Source: Opitutaceae bacterium (lineage in GTDB: Bacteria; Verrucomicrobiota; Verrucomicrobiia; Opitutales; Opitutaceae). Taken from it: 64,000 nucleotides of DNA. Position numbers and translations under genes: made by a program. Positions 52,669 to 61,678 of the stretch are shown here, piece after piece. Below the pieces are notes generated by a model, which made no database searches, had not been told where the DNA came from, and saw only the letters and a list, made by a program, of their open reading frames with translations. Location of the stretch: the NCBI GenBank assembly GCA_016794785.1, contig JAEUHC010000001.1, positions 1 to 64,000 of the forward strand, given 5' to 3'. Numbering within the stretch: the stretch's first letter is position 1; the number at the start of each line of letters is the position of its first letter.

Positions 52669-54128
52669 GGTTTTTTCCCGAATAGCTCATGCCAAATATT
52701 CATCACCCAACCGGGCGTATTCGGGCCGGGGACCGCTCGCCGGAAGTCTGATTCCATGCGTTCCACTGCCACATGAGGAACTACCCACTGCCAACCGTCG
52801 GCATTCCGGCGAAATCGCATGTTTCCCGAGCTGACACGATCGTCTCCTCGCCGCTGCACCTCAAATTGAACGTCAAATTCATCCGGCCCATGTGCCGTCG
52901 ACAGGCCCGCGCGCAGAGCGACATTGCGGTCGTTGTGTTCGAGCGCCCACCCACCGGCGAACACTTCCTCCGGGCTCAAGATCTTAAGTTTCTCGCGCAC
53001 GTAGTCCGGAATAAGCGCGAACACTTTTTCAACCCGCTCGCGATCGGGGGGAGCCAATGCGATTATTTTCCCGAGCGCCGTATGATCGAGCGACCACGTC
53101 GCCCAAAAGACTGTTTCCAAAGCATCCTCCGGTGTCGCCCGCCCGCGATTCTTCCAGGTATTTGCCGGCCGCATGGGCGCCTTCATTGCGCCCACACGTG
53201 CAGGACGTTGTTGCAAAGCTTCCGCTTCCGCACGCAATCGCGACGCTTCATCAGCGCCGGATTCCGAGCCTCGGACGAGAAGAGCATTTTCGCCGCCCAC
53301 ACGCTGGTCCTGGTCACCCTGTTGGCGAGTCATCGCGAATTCGTCCCGGAACTTGGCGGGCGTTTGCCACTGAGAAACGAACCCAATCCCCCCGGCTACA
53401 ATGATGGCGCCAATGATGACGGCTTGAATCTTGGTCATGCTCATAAGGGCGAAAAAAGTCAGCGCGCCGCCACCCGCCGCGGCGCCGGCCATCGCCGTTC
53501 CGGCGATCGTCGCGGCCAATCCCGCTGGAGCGGCCGTCACCGCATTTGTCGTCAACGCGACCGCCAGCGCCGCCGCGGATGAATCGACGCCTCGGCGACC
53601 GAGAATGACGCGCAGTTTTTCCAGCGCGCGATCGACTCGCTTCCGGGCAGCATCCTCGGTGAGGCGCAGCGCGGAACCGATTTCCCCGAACCTCCGGCGC
53701 TCGACGAAACGCAATAGCACCGCGATGCGATCACCTTCGCCCAGTTGATCGACGGCCTCTTCGATGACGGGTGCCAACCGGTTCCAATCGGCTTCGGCCG
53801 GGCTGTTCGACAACATGTCTTGCATGGCTTGAATCTCCTGTTCGTGGGCCTTTCGCCTGCGCTCGCCGCGGACAACATTGGCCGACGTATTGCGCGTGGT
53901 GGTGTAGAGCCAGCCGGCGAGAACGGGGTGCCCGGAAAGCCGCTTGGCTCCGCGCGCCAATCCGAGAAAAACCTGCTGCGAGACATCCTTTGCGAGATGC
54001 ACGTCTCCACCGACCCGCCGCAATGCGATCGAATAGACGCCGTCCAAATGCCGCCGCACCAATTCGGTGAAAGCCGCTTCATCGCGGGTTTCGGCGTAAC
54101 GGCGGAGCAATGCGGCGTCGTCCATCAT
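52665..54128 (-). CDS. ECF sigma-70 factor with membrane-anchored C-terminal extension
   Basis: 487 aa. Sigma region 2 is at about 10-80 (AAFTELVRRHLDGVYSIALR, DVSQQVFLGLARGA, GWLYTTTRNTSANVVRGERR). Sigma region 4 is at about 125-180 (LLRFVERRRFGEIGSALRLT). An Ala/Gly-rich hydrophobic region with one or two membrane segments (about 185-255) is followed by a soluble domain of ~230 residues. The extension is long for an ECF sigma factor and places sensor or anti-sigma-like function in the same chain, an arrangement I associate with Verrucomicrobiota/Planctomycetota. It is the first gene of an operon with the PDZ protein. The start could be Met1 or Met2. Confidence 0.9.
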   Translation of the reverse strand: MMDDAALLRRYAETRDEAAFTELVRRHLDGVYSIALRRVGGDVHLAKDVSQQVFLGLARGAKRLSGHPVLAGWLYTTTRNTSANVVRGERRRKAHEQEIQAMQDMLSNSPAEADWNRLAPVIEEAVDQLGEGDRIAVLLRFVERRRFGEIGSALRLTEDAARKRVDRALEKLRVILGRRGVDSSAAALAVALTTNAVTAAPAGLAATIAGTAMAGAAAGGGALTFFALMSMTKIQAVIIGAIIVAGGIGFVSQWQTPAKFRDEFAMTRQQGDQDQRVGGENALLVRGSESGADEASRLRAEAEALQQRPARVGAMKAPMRPANTWKNRGRATPEDALETVFWATWSLDHTALGKIIALAPPDRERVEKVFALIPDYVREKLKILSPEEVFAGGWALEHNDRNVALRAGLSTAHGPDEFDVQFEVQRRGDDRVSSGNMRFRRNADGWQWVVPHVAVERMESDFRRAVPGPNTPGWVMNIWHELFGKKP

Positions 54129-54211
54129 GCTGTTTCACCTCCATGGTAACCGACGTCCCGCAAAACCGGACAACAAATTTGCGGGTGGTATGGGAGTGAG
54201 CAAACACCCGC

Positions 54212-54640
54212 TCAACTGCGGTCCGGCATCAGCAGCGGCAGTGCCTCGTTTCCGAAGCGCCGGTAAACCGGGAAATCGCGGAAATCCACGGTGAGGATTT
54301 TCACCAGCGGGAATTTCTCCGAAAACACGACAAGCGAGCCGTCGCAGACATCCATGCGCTGGTATTTCGCCATCAGCTCGGCGAGGCGGGGCGCGCCAGA
54401 TGCCACCACGGGGAGGATTCGGATCACGCCCTGACCGACGGCGCCCAGCACTTCACGCGCAGCGACCGAATTTTCGCCCAGGTTCCACGCCGTTTCCGTG
54501 ATGACCGCTTCGCTCGTCCAAAATGGCTCCTCGATGGTCAGGAACGTGAACTCCGCCCACTCGTGCCAGACATCCGCGCGATTGAACGCCGCCACGAGCG
54601 GCCCCGTGTCCACGAGATACCTAACGTCCGAATCCTTCAC
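54212..54640 (-). CDS. PIN-domain toxin (VapC-like)
   Basis: 142 aa. PIN ribonuclease fold with the acidic residues expected at VDTGPLVAAFNRAD, EAVITETAWNLG, RMDVCDGSLVVFS and ILTVDFRDF. The N-terminus overlaps the small basic antitoxin gene by 20 bases, as usual for type II toxin-antitoxin pairs. It likely cleaves RNA when unbound. Confidence 0.85.
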   Translation of the reverse strand: MKDSDVRYLVDTGPLVAAFNRADVWHEWAEFTFLTIEEPFWTSEAVITETAWNLGENSVAAREVLGAVGQGVIRILPVVASGAPRLAELMAKYQRMDVCDGSLVVFSEKFPLVKILTVDFRDFPVYRRFGNEALPLLMPDRS

Positions 54641-54779
54641 GGCTGGAGAGATCGCGCGGGCCTTCCATCATGCCGCTGATCCGCTTCACCCAAGCCGCCA
54701 CGCTCGGCCGGGAGCGTTTGGCAGCTTTTCTTGCGATCGGCTTCTTTCGGACGGCAGGCCGCGGCGCGCTCAATTTCAT
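54621..54779 (-). CDS. Antitoxin partner of the PIN toxin
   Basis: 52 aa from ATG 54779. Lys/Arg-rich N-terminal half (AVRKKPIARKAAKRSRPSVA) and a short helical C-terminal half (MMEGPRDLSSREGFGR) resembling the toxin-binding tail of PIN antitoxins. The assignment rests on size, basic nature and overlap with the toxin gene; the family is not recognised. Confidence 0.65.
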   Translation of the reverse strand: MKLSAPRPAVRKKPIARKAAKRSRPSVAAWVKRISGMMEGPRDLSSREGFGR

Positions 54780-54820
54780 GCGGAACACGTGACGATGCGC
54801 CGCGGCTGAGTCAAGGGACG

Positions 54821-54939
54821 CCTCGCTCCGGCAGTGGGTCAGTTTGGTGGTGGGAGGGGCTTTACGCCCCGACGTGTCGCGGGGTAAACCCGCTCCCACA
54901 GTTTCGATCAGAAGCAAACTGACCCACTGCCCTCGCTCC
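54821..54939. repeat. MITE/REP-like palindromic element with 9-bp direct repeats
   Basis: Terminal inverted repeats GCAGTGGGTCAGTTTG (54831-54846) / CAAACTGACCCACTGC (54915-54930) are perfect over 16 bp. Inside are GTGGGAG/CTCCCAC arms (54850-54856 / 54893-54899) and two small hairpins, GGGGC-TTTAC-GCCCC and GCGGG-GTAAA-CCCGC. CCTCGCTCC flanks both sides (54821-54829 and 54931-54939), as a target-site duplication would. Confidence 0.75.
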
Positions 54940-55005
54940 ATGAGAGCGCTGCCACGCGCTTTCTCCTTCGCGTCGTCGCGTCTTTGCGCTTCAACCCTTC
55001 CCGCC

Positions 55006-55770
55006 ATGACCTCCTCCGACGACTCCATGCTCGCGACCCTCAGCCGCATTGGGACCATCGCGCCGGAAGTGATCGAGCTATTCGACTATCTTGAGGACAC
55101 GCCGCTCTGGATGAAGGACGAGGCCGGGCACTACGAGTGGGCCAACGTCGCCCTCCTGATCAATTTCGGCGTGAAGACCCGCGCCGAGCTCATCGGCCGC
55201 ACCGACTACGATTTCTGCGGCGAGGTGCTCGCCAACCAATACCGGATGGACGACGAGCGCGTGCTGCGCGGCGAGCGCATCCTCTCGCGCGTCGAACTCG
55301 TCGGCCGCTTCAACCACACCGCACGCTGGTGCGTCACGTCCAAGGTCCCGCTCCGCGATCCAAAGGGAAAAATCGTCGGCACGGCCGGCGTCACCCGCCC
55401 GCTCGCACAGCGCGAGACCACGACTTCCGATCCCGCCGCGCCGGGCGGCTCGCCGCTCAGCGTCGCTATCCGTTTCATCAGCCAGAACTACGCGGACCGG
55501 ATCACCAACGATGACCTCGCCAAGGTCTGCGGGCTGTCGGTGCGGGCATTTGAGCGGCAGTTCCAAGCGGCCTACCAGAGCTCGCCGCACGACTACATCC
55601 GCCAACTGCGCGTGCGCATGAGCTGCGGCGCGCTGGTCTTCTCGCGCAAATCCCTCGCCGAAGTCGCGACCGAGTTCGGCTTCGCCGACCAGAGCCATTT
55701 CACGAAGGAATTCCGGAAATTCATGGCCGAAACCCCGAGGGCGTATCGGACGCGGTATCAGCAGCGCTGA
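55006..55770 (+). CDS. PAS-domain AraC-family transcriptional regulator
   Basis: 254 aa from ATG 55006. The PAS-like sensor at about 20-130 is shown by FDYLEDTPLWMKDEAGHYEW, RTDYDFCGEVLANQ and VPLRDPKGKIVGTAGVTRP. The C-terminal AraC HTH at about 150-250 is shown by AVCGL-type DLAKVCGLSVRAFERQFQAA and LAEVATEFGFADQSHFTKEF. It converges on the sulfatase gene and is a plausible regulator of the adjacent polysaccharide locus. The signal it senses is unknown. Confidence 0.9.
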   Translation: MTSSDDSMLATLSRIGTIAPEVIELFDYLEDTPLWMKDEAGHYEWANVALLINFGVKTRAELIGRTDYDFCGEVLANQYRMDDERVLRGERILSRVELVGRFNHTARWCVTSKVPLRDPKGKIVGTAGVTRPLAQRETTTSDPAAPGGSPLSVAIRFISQNYADRITNDDLAKVCGLSVRAFERQFQAAYQSSPHDYIRQLRVRMSCGALVFSRKSLAEVATEFGFADQSHFTKEFRKFMAETPRAYRTRYQQR

Positions 55771-55837
55771 GCCCGCATCGCAGCCGAGTCGTCGTTTCCA
55801 GTCGCCGAGACATCCGTCGCAATCTGGCGAAGAAAAG

Positions 55838-57214
55838 TCAGCGCACGGGCACCACCGGCGTCGGCCGGGCGGGTGGAGGCAGGGGCGCATTCCAGGCCTG
55901 CCAGGCGGCGTGCAGCTCGCGAGTGCGGGCCGGCTCGACGGCGGCGAGGTCGCGCGATTCGCCGGGGTCGGTGGCGAGATGGTAGAGCTGGGGCTTCCAC
56001 TCGGGGGCGAGCATGAGGAGCTTCCAGGCGCCGCGACGGAGGGCGGCGGCGGATTTTATTTTCCAGTAGAGCGTGTCGTGCGGCGCGCCGGATCGCTCTC
56101 CGGTGAGAAACGGCAGCAGATCGACGCCATCGACGGCGGTCGTGTCGGGAATCGTCGCGCCGGCGGCGGCGCAGGCGGTGGGCAGGATGTCGTTGGCGAT
56201 CACGGGATGCGAGGAGGTCACGCCGCCCTTGAGCCGCGCGGGCCAGCGCAAAATAAACGGCTCGCGGATGCCGCCCTCGAGCAATTCGGTCTTCGCGCCG
56301 CGGTGCGGAGCCACGGAGCCGACGATGAGTTGTTTCGGCCAATCGGGTTTCCAGCCCTCGATGTGCGGGCCGCCCTTGGCGGGGCCGTTGTCGCTGAGGA
56401 AAACGACGAGCGTGTTGTCCTCGAGTTTCTGCGCGCGCAGGGCGTCGAGGACACGGCCGACGTTTTCGTCGAGGCCCGCAATCATCGACGAGTAGAGGCG
56501 CATGACTTCGTGCGGGAGGTTGGCGAAGCGGGCGCGATCGCCATGCCGGCCGTGCCACGGGCTGTGGACGGAGTTGAAACTGACGAAGAGGAAAAACGGC
56601 TTCGCGGCATGGCGCGCGATGAACTCGGCGGCGTGACGCCCCATGCGGTCGGGCAAGTATTCATCGGTCTCGCGGTCCGGGCCCCAGCGGGCGACTTTGC
56701 CGGAGGCGAAGCCGGGGCTCTTGGTGGCGAGGCTGCCGATGTAGCGGCCGTCTTCCTGCGGAAAATAATCGGACTCCCACTCGATGAAGTCGTGCACTTC
56801 GTCGAAGACACGCTCGGCCGGGCGGACGATGTTCCACTTGCCAACGAGACCGGTGACGTAGCCCGCGGCGCGGAGCAGCTCGGGCAGCAGACGCTGCGAG
56901 TCGGGCAGCTTGTGGGCGCTGCGGTCGTCGTTCCACGTCATGCCAAAGCGCTGCGGATATGCGCCCGCCATGAGGCTCAGACGGCTCGGCGCGCAGGCCG
57001 GGCACGTGACGTAGCCATCGGTGAACCGCACGCCCTCCCGCGCGAGGCGGTCGATCTGCGGTGTCGGCACATCCTTGCCGCCGTAGCAGGAGACGTCGGC
57101 GTAGCCGAGGTCGTCGGCAAGGATGACGACGATGTTGGGCCGGGTGGCGGTCGCGGCGGAGAGCACGCAGGCGGTGAGAACGAAGCCGGGCCAGAGGAGA
57201 CGGAAAGTTTTCAT
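55838..57214 (-). CDS. Secreted sulfatase (formylglycine-dependent)
   Basis: 458 aa from ATG 57214. Signal peptide 1-23 (WPGFVLTACVLSAATA). The type I sulfatase fold has the metal-binding IVVILADDLGYADVSCYGG (28-46) and the catalytic Cys74-Ala-Pro-Ser-Arg78 signature, in which Cys is oxidised to formylglycine. Downstream, VVFLSDNGPAKGGPHIEG and GGIREPFILRWPARLKGGVT are conserved sulfatase regions. It removes sulfate esters from a glycan and, given its neighbours, probably from a rhamnose-containing algal or bacterial polysaccharide. The gene ends a five-gene run on the minus strand. Confidence 0.95.
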   Translation of the reverse strand: MKTFRLLWPGFVLTACVLSAATATRPNIVVILADDLGYADVSCYGGKDVPTPQIDRLAREGVRFTDGYVTCPACAPSRLSLMAGAYPQRFGMTWNDDRSAHKLPDSQRLLPELLRAAGYVTGLVGKWNIVRPAERVFDEVHDFIEWESDYFPQEDGRYIGSLATKSPGFASGKVARWGPDRETDEYLPDRMGRHAAEFIARHAAKPFFLFVSFNSVHSPWHGRHGDRARFANLPHEVMRLYSSMIAGLDENVGRVLDALRAQKLEDNTLVVFLSDNGPAKGGPHIEGWKPDWPKQLIVGSVAPHRGAKTELLEGGIREPFILRWPARLKGGVTSSHPVIANDILPTACAAAGATIPDTTAVDGVDLLPFLTGERSGAPHDTLYWKIKSAAALRRGAWKLLMLAPEWKPQLYHLATDPGESRDLAAVEPARTRELHAAWQAWNAPLPPPARPTPVVPVR

Positions 57215-57234
57215 ACGCGGGCCAGCAGGGTGGT

Positions 57235-58383
57235 TCAGAGATGGCGGTCGAAGAAATCGAGGATGACGGGAACGTCGAACTCGTGGCCGCCCGCGTGCGC
57301 GTTGAACTGGAAGCGGTCGGCGATGCCGAGTTTCCGGTAGTAGGTCGCCGCGCGCTCCGCCTCGGTGTGCGCGCCGGCCATGGGGTTCAAGGCGCCGTCC
57401 TGCTCGCCGATTTGGACGAGGCAGGGTCGCGGGCAAATCAGCGCGACCGCCTGAAAGTGGCCGAGCGCGCCGAAGAGTTCGCGGTCGGTGGCCGTGGCGG
57501 TGTCGGACGTCGCTTTTTTCAGGAGCTGCGCGGTGTCGCGGAAATAGCCCGAGGGCGCGGCGACCTTGATGAACGGCGCGAGCGCGGACGCATACATCGT
57601 GAAAAAACCGCCCCACGAAAGCCCCGTCATGCCGACGCGCCGGGCGTCGATTTCCGGGCGAGTCCGCAACAACGTGCGTGTGCTCTCGATGATCTTGTGC
57701 AGCTCGAGCCCGATGATGCTGGTGCCGGCGAGACGAAGTTTCTGGTCGAGCAATTCCCGGCTCGCGCCCGGGATCGCCGGATCGCCGCTGAAACCGGAGC
57801 GCATCGCGAGGGCGGGCGCCCAGACGATGTAGCCGCGCCGCACCGCCTCGCGGCCAAACGAGCGGTAGTTGATGCGCGTATCCAGGTCGGTGATCGCCTC
57901 GGGGTTGCCGCCGCCGCCGTGCTGGGCGATGAGCAGCGGGGCTTGGCCGGCAGGCGGGAGTTTTCTGGGGACGAGGTAGAGACCATAGGCTTCCACGCCG
58001 TCAACCACTTCGATCCAGACGCGAAAGATCGTGCAGTCGGCGTCCTCCGCTACCTGGAGAAATTTCGTGACACGGCCTTCGCGGGCGCCGGGTGGCGGCA
58101 TTCCATAGGTGGACTGGACGCGATCGCGATAGGGCTGAAGCGAGCGCTCGTAGGCGGCGGGGCTGGCGAAATCCGGCTCGACCGCGCGGAGCGTTCGGTC
58201 GGCTTGCGTTTTCAGGAGCTGGTCCGCGTAGGCCTTGATTTGGAGATGTTGTTCCTGGCGGTTCGGAAACGATTGGGCGAAGGGCTCGCGGTAAGGCGAT
58301 GAGTAGGGCTTTTCCTGGGCCAAGCCGGCGGAGAACGCGACGAAGGCCGGCACGCAGCGGAGAATTCTAAGCGGAGCGTTCAT
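57235..58383 (-). CDS. Secreted alpha/beta-hydrolase, acetyl-xylan-esterase-like
   Basis: 382 aa from ATG 58383, overlapping the upstream rhamnosidase stop by 4 bases. Signal peptide at about 1-22. The oxyanion region is LLIAQHGGGGNPEAI (His155), the nucleophile is Ser256 in GMTGLSWGGFF, and later acidic and histidine residues are GEQDGALNPMAG and HAGGHEFDVPV. It probably removes acetyl or other esters from the same glycan attacked by the GH106 and sulfatase enzymes. The exact substrate is unknown. Confidence 0.88.
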   Translation of the reverse strand: MNAPLRILRCVPAFVAFSAGLAQEKPYSSPYREPFAQSFPNRQEQHLQIKAYADQLLKTQADRTLRAVEPDFASPAAYERSLQPYRDRVQSTYGMPPPGAREGRVTKFLQVAEDADCTIFRVWIEVVDGVEAYGLYLVPRKLPPAGQAPLLIAQHGGGGNPEAITDLDTRINYRSFGREAVRRGYIVWAPALAMRSGFSGDPAIPGASRELLDQKLRLAGTSIIGLELHKIIESTRTLLRTRPEIDARRVGMTGLSWGGFFTMYASALAPFIKVAAPSGYFRDTAQLLKKATSDTATATDRELFGALGHFQAVALICPRPCLVQIGEQDGALNPMAGAHTEAERAATYYRKLGIADRFQFNAHAGGHEFDVPVILDFFDRHL

Positions 58384-61300
58384 GGGGTGATCGTCTGGCT
58401 CGGCACAAGACGCACAGGCCCGAAAAGGCCGGACGCGAGCGGCTCGAGGTCTTTCCAAGGCTTGCGCTGGGAGATGAGGATGTTGGTGCGGGTGCGGCGG
58501 GGAATGGCGTCGCGGGCTTCACCGACGAGGCGATTTTGCCAGGGGTTGATCACTTCGACGGCCAATTCGTTTTCCCCGTCGCGCAACGCCTCGGTGCAAT
58601 CGACCCGGAACGGCGGCGTCCAGAGCACGCCAAGGGATTTTCCGTTGAGGAACACTTCGCCGATGGTCCGGAGCTGCCCGAGATCGAGGGTGATGCGCCG
58701 GCCCGGCGCGCGCCAGCCGGCGGGGAGCGTGAAGATTTTCCGATAGGTGCCGGCGCCGGAGAAAAACTTGTGGTCGGCGGAGTCGGTCGCGGTCCACGGG
58801 CCGACCTGCGGCTGGGCCACGCGCGCGGGCGCGCCGAGCGGCGAGGCGAAGTCGATGGTCCAGTCGCGATCGAGCGCGAGCGGCGCGGGCAGGCCTGCGG
58901 CGTTTTCGCTCGTGACCGGGAGCGGAGCGGCGGTCGAGCGCGCACGGAAGATCACGAACATCGACCCGTGCGGTGCGAACGTGAGCGGAACGGCGGTGCC
59001 GGCGGGAGTGCGGTTGAAAGTGGGCGCGCGGGCGATGCGGGCGGTGATGGGGTCCCACAATTCCGGGGTGCGGTCGCCGGCGCGGAAGGTGGCGGTCGCG
59101 GTGACGGGGGCGGCGGTTTTGTTGCGGACGAAATAAATCTCATCCTCTCCGTCGCGCCGATGCGTGAAGTCGAGGGTGGCGGGCGCGGTGAAATCGGGGG
59201 CGACGCCGAGCGTCGTGAGCACCTCGCGCTCGGTTACGCCGGAGAAAACGCGGCCGCGGCCGTGCGTGCGGCTCGTGCGCGTGCGGCCATCGAGGTCGCC
59301 CCAGAGTTTCGCGGCGAGTTCGCGCACGCGGGCATCGCTGGCGGGAAAGCCTTCGAGGCCGGTGGCGCGCGTGGGACGGCGACCGAGGACGGTGGCACCG
59401 GCGGCGACGAGCGACTCGATTTTGGCGAGCACGGCCGGGTGGATGTCGTCGCGGTCGGGCAGAACGAGGAGGGCGTAACCCGTGCCTTCGGGGAGCGTGA
59501 GGCGGCCGTCGCGAACGGTGAAGCGGTTGAGGAGCACCTCGACGTTCGTGACATCGTAGTCGTAGCCGGGACCCAGGCTCGCGGGGTTTTTCCGCGGGAG
59601 GACGAAGTTCATGCCGCCATCGCCGTAGTAGTAGAGCACGTCGGCGACGAAGTGACCACGCTGGAGCAGGAACGAGCCGCGCGCGAGGTAGTCGAGAAAC
59701 GGTTTCGCCTTCGGCCACCACGTGACGCTGCGGCTGAGATGCGTGCCGGCGCCATAGACGAGACCGGGGAGGCCGTAGTCGGGCGCCTGATGCGTCCACG
59801 TGTGCCAGACGAAGTGGTTGCCGCCTTCGGTGAACACACGGTCGGCGCTCGGCTTCAGATCGGCCGGCCCTTCGGCCCAGTGGTGAAACGAAGTGAACGC
59901 CTCGAGATGCACGCGACTTTTGCCGTAGATATGCGCGGCGGAGGCAGGTTCCTTGATGACGTTGATGGCATCGTTGTCGGGCCAGAAGGGCCAGAACTCG
60001 CCCTGAAAGCTGTCAATCGCGCCGTAGGCCGAAAGCGACTCGATCGGTGGCGTGTGGATCGGTGGGCCGGGGCCGCCGGCTTCGGATTTGATTTTCAAAC
60101 CCGCGGCGCGGGCCACTTCGGCGGCGGTGCGGTAGTAGGCATCCACGACGACTTCGCCGAGCGTCTTGCGATAATCGAACAGGAAACGGGCGGTGGTTTC
60201 CTCGCCGCCGAGACGGGCACCGAAGATCGCCGGAAGGTAGGCCGTGAGATCGTAGCCGCGGCGGCGTTTGAACTCGGCGGCAAACACGGGCGACCAGACG
60301 CGACCGACGACCTCGTAGCTGGCGAGGTAGAGGTTCTCGATGCCGGTCTTCGTCAAATCGTCACCGAGGCCGGCGCGGAGGCGGGCGATGACATGATTCA
60401 TGTGCAGGCGCGTCGCGTCGGGATTGAGGTGGTCGCTCGCGAGGCCGTCGGACGAGGGGCTCGGCACCTTGAGTTTTTCGCCGGTGACCATGCAGACGTA
60501 GCGGAGAAGCGTCCAATCGCCGGGCGGCGCATCCCAGCGGAGACGGCCCTCGCGATCGACGTGCGTAGTGACGTCGACGACTTCCTTGAGGTCGGCGATA
60601 TCGAACGACGGGCGACCCGCCGTGGCGAACACGCCACCGGCACCCTCGCGGATTCCGTCGTGGAATTTGCCGGCGCTCCAGGCGGTGAAGGTGAGCGGCA
60701 CGGGCTCGCGGACAAGGAGCGCGCCGCCGCGCGCCTGATCGACGCGGTGCGAGGCGGCGAGATTGCGGCCGGCGGCGTCGAGGACTTCGAATTCGCCGAG
60801 TGTCCAGCGCGGGCGCGTGGCATCGTGGCCCGAGAGGAGGCGCAGGCGCACGTAGGTTGCGCGCGTGCCGGCGGGGAGCGCGAAGCGTTGCGGGCCGGCG
60901 GTGGCAGCGAGCGTGCCGTGGTGGACTTCGTTGAAATCGTGGTCGTCCGTGCCGGTGGTGGAAACGGCGACGCTGAATTCGCGCACGGGCGTCATCGTCG
61001 CGGCGAGGGCCACGGGGGCGTTGGGCATGCCTTGGTCGAGCACGACCGCGGCGAGATCGTGGGTGCCGACGGGATCGAGACGCAGGACAAATTCGTGCGC
61101 AGGCAGGCGGCGCGGCGCGCGCAGGGCCAGGACGGCTATATCGGTCCAGAAGGCGGGGCGGCCGTCGGCGCCGAGCGGCGCGGCGCGTTCGGGCGTGGGA
61201 AACGGGAGCGCGAGATCAAGCGGGGTGCCCGCAACGGCGGTCGCGGTCGTCTCGGTGGAGTAGAGCCCCATCACGGCATGCTTTGGCTCGATCCACGGGC

Positions 61301-61676
61301 CGCCCATGTCCCAGCTGCTGATGACGGACATGTCCACCTGGAGGCCGAGGGCGCGCGCCTGATTGGTGGTGGCGCGGAGATTCTTCAGCCAGGCGTTGCT
61401 GAGAAACGCAGGACCGGGCGGTGGAATCGTGGCGGGATCGCCGCGCGCGCCCATTTCAAATAGAAGCACGCCGCCGAGTCCGGCGTCGCGCATGGCGCGG
61501 AGTTCGTCGGCCGCGGTGGGGAGATCGACGTGGCCGTTGAGCCAGAGCCAGTAGGTGTGGGGGCGCGCGGCGGGCGGCGGCGCGCGGAAGCCGGCTTCGA
61601 GGGTGGGCTCGGCGGCGAAGGAAGAGAGAGCGAGGACGATGGACACTGCACCCGCGAGATATGAGGAGCGGCGCAT
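58380..61676 (-). CDS. Glycoside hydrolase family 106 alpha-L-rhamnosidase-like
   Basis: 1098 aa from ATG 61676 (MRRSSYLAGAVSIVLALSSF), with a signal peptide to about residue 21. The GH106 start motif TYWLWLNGHVDLPTAADELR with GLGGVLLFEMG is followed by a long TIM-barrel region (ENLYLASYEVVGRVWSPVF, LKIKSEAGGPGPP, DSFQGEFWPFW). C-terminal beta-sandwich domains include IGEVFLNGKSLGVLWTPPF. The length is typical of the family. It releases L-rhamnose from complex glycans in the periplasm. The isomerase gene starts the operon 2 bases upstream and the esterase overlaps by 4. Confidence 0.9.
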   Translation of the reverse strand: MRRSSYLAGAVSIVLALSSFAAEPTLEAGFRAPPPAARPHTYWLWLNGHVDLPTAADELRAMRDAGLGGVLLFEMGARGDPATIPPPGPAFLSNAWLKNLRATTNQARALGLQVDMSVISSWDMGGPWIEPKHAVMGLYSTETTATAVAGTPLDLALPFPTPERAAPLGADGRPAFWTDIAVLALRAPRRLPAHEFVLRLDPVGTHDLAAVVLDQGMPNAPVALAATMTPVREFSVAVSTTGTDDHDFNEVHHGTLAATAGPQRFALPAGTRATYVRLRLLSGHDATRPRWTLGEFEVLDAAGRNLAASHRVDQARGGALLVREPVPLTFTAWSAGKFHDGIREGAGGVFATAGRPSFDIADLKEVVDVTTHVDREGRLRWDAPPGDWTLLRYVCMVTGEKLKVPSPSSDGLASDHLNPDATRLHMNHVIARLRAGLGDDLTKTGIENLYLASYEVVGRVWSPVFAAEFKRRRGYDLTAYLPAIFGARLGGEETTARFLFDYRKTLGEVVVDAYYRTAAEVARAAGLKIKSEAGGPGPPIHTPPIESLSAYGAIDSFQGEFWPFWPDNDAINVIKEPASAAHIYGKSRVHLEAFTSFHHWAEGPADLKPSADRVFTEGGNHFVWHTWTHQAPDYGLPGLVYGAGTHLSRSVTWWPKAKPFLDYLARGSFLLQRGHFVADVLYYYGDGGMNFVLPRKNPASLGPGYDYDVTNVEVLLNRFTVRDGRLTLPEGTGYALLVLPDRDDIHPAVLAKIESLVAAGATVLGRRPTRATGLEGFPASDARVRELAAKLWGDLDGRTRTSRTHGRGRVFSGVTEREVLTTLGVAPDFTAPATLDFTHRRDGEDEIYFVRNKTAAPVTATATFRAGDRTPELWDPITARIARAPTFNRTPAGTAVPLTFAPHGSMFVIFRARSTAAPLPVTSENAAGLPAPLALDRDWTIDFASPLGAPARVAQPQVGPWTATDSADHKFFSGAGTYRKIFTLPAGWRAPGRRITLDLGQLRTIGEVFLNGKSLGVLWTPPFRVDCTEALRDGENELAVEVINPWQNRLVGEARDAIPRRTRTNILISQRKPWKDLEPLASGLFGPVRLVPSQTITP

Positions 61677-61678
61677 GT

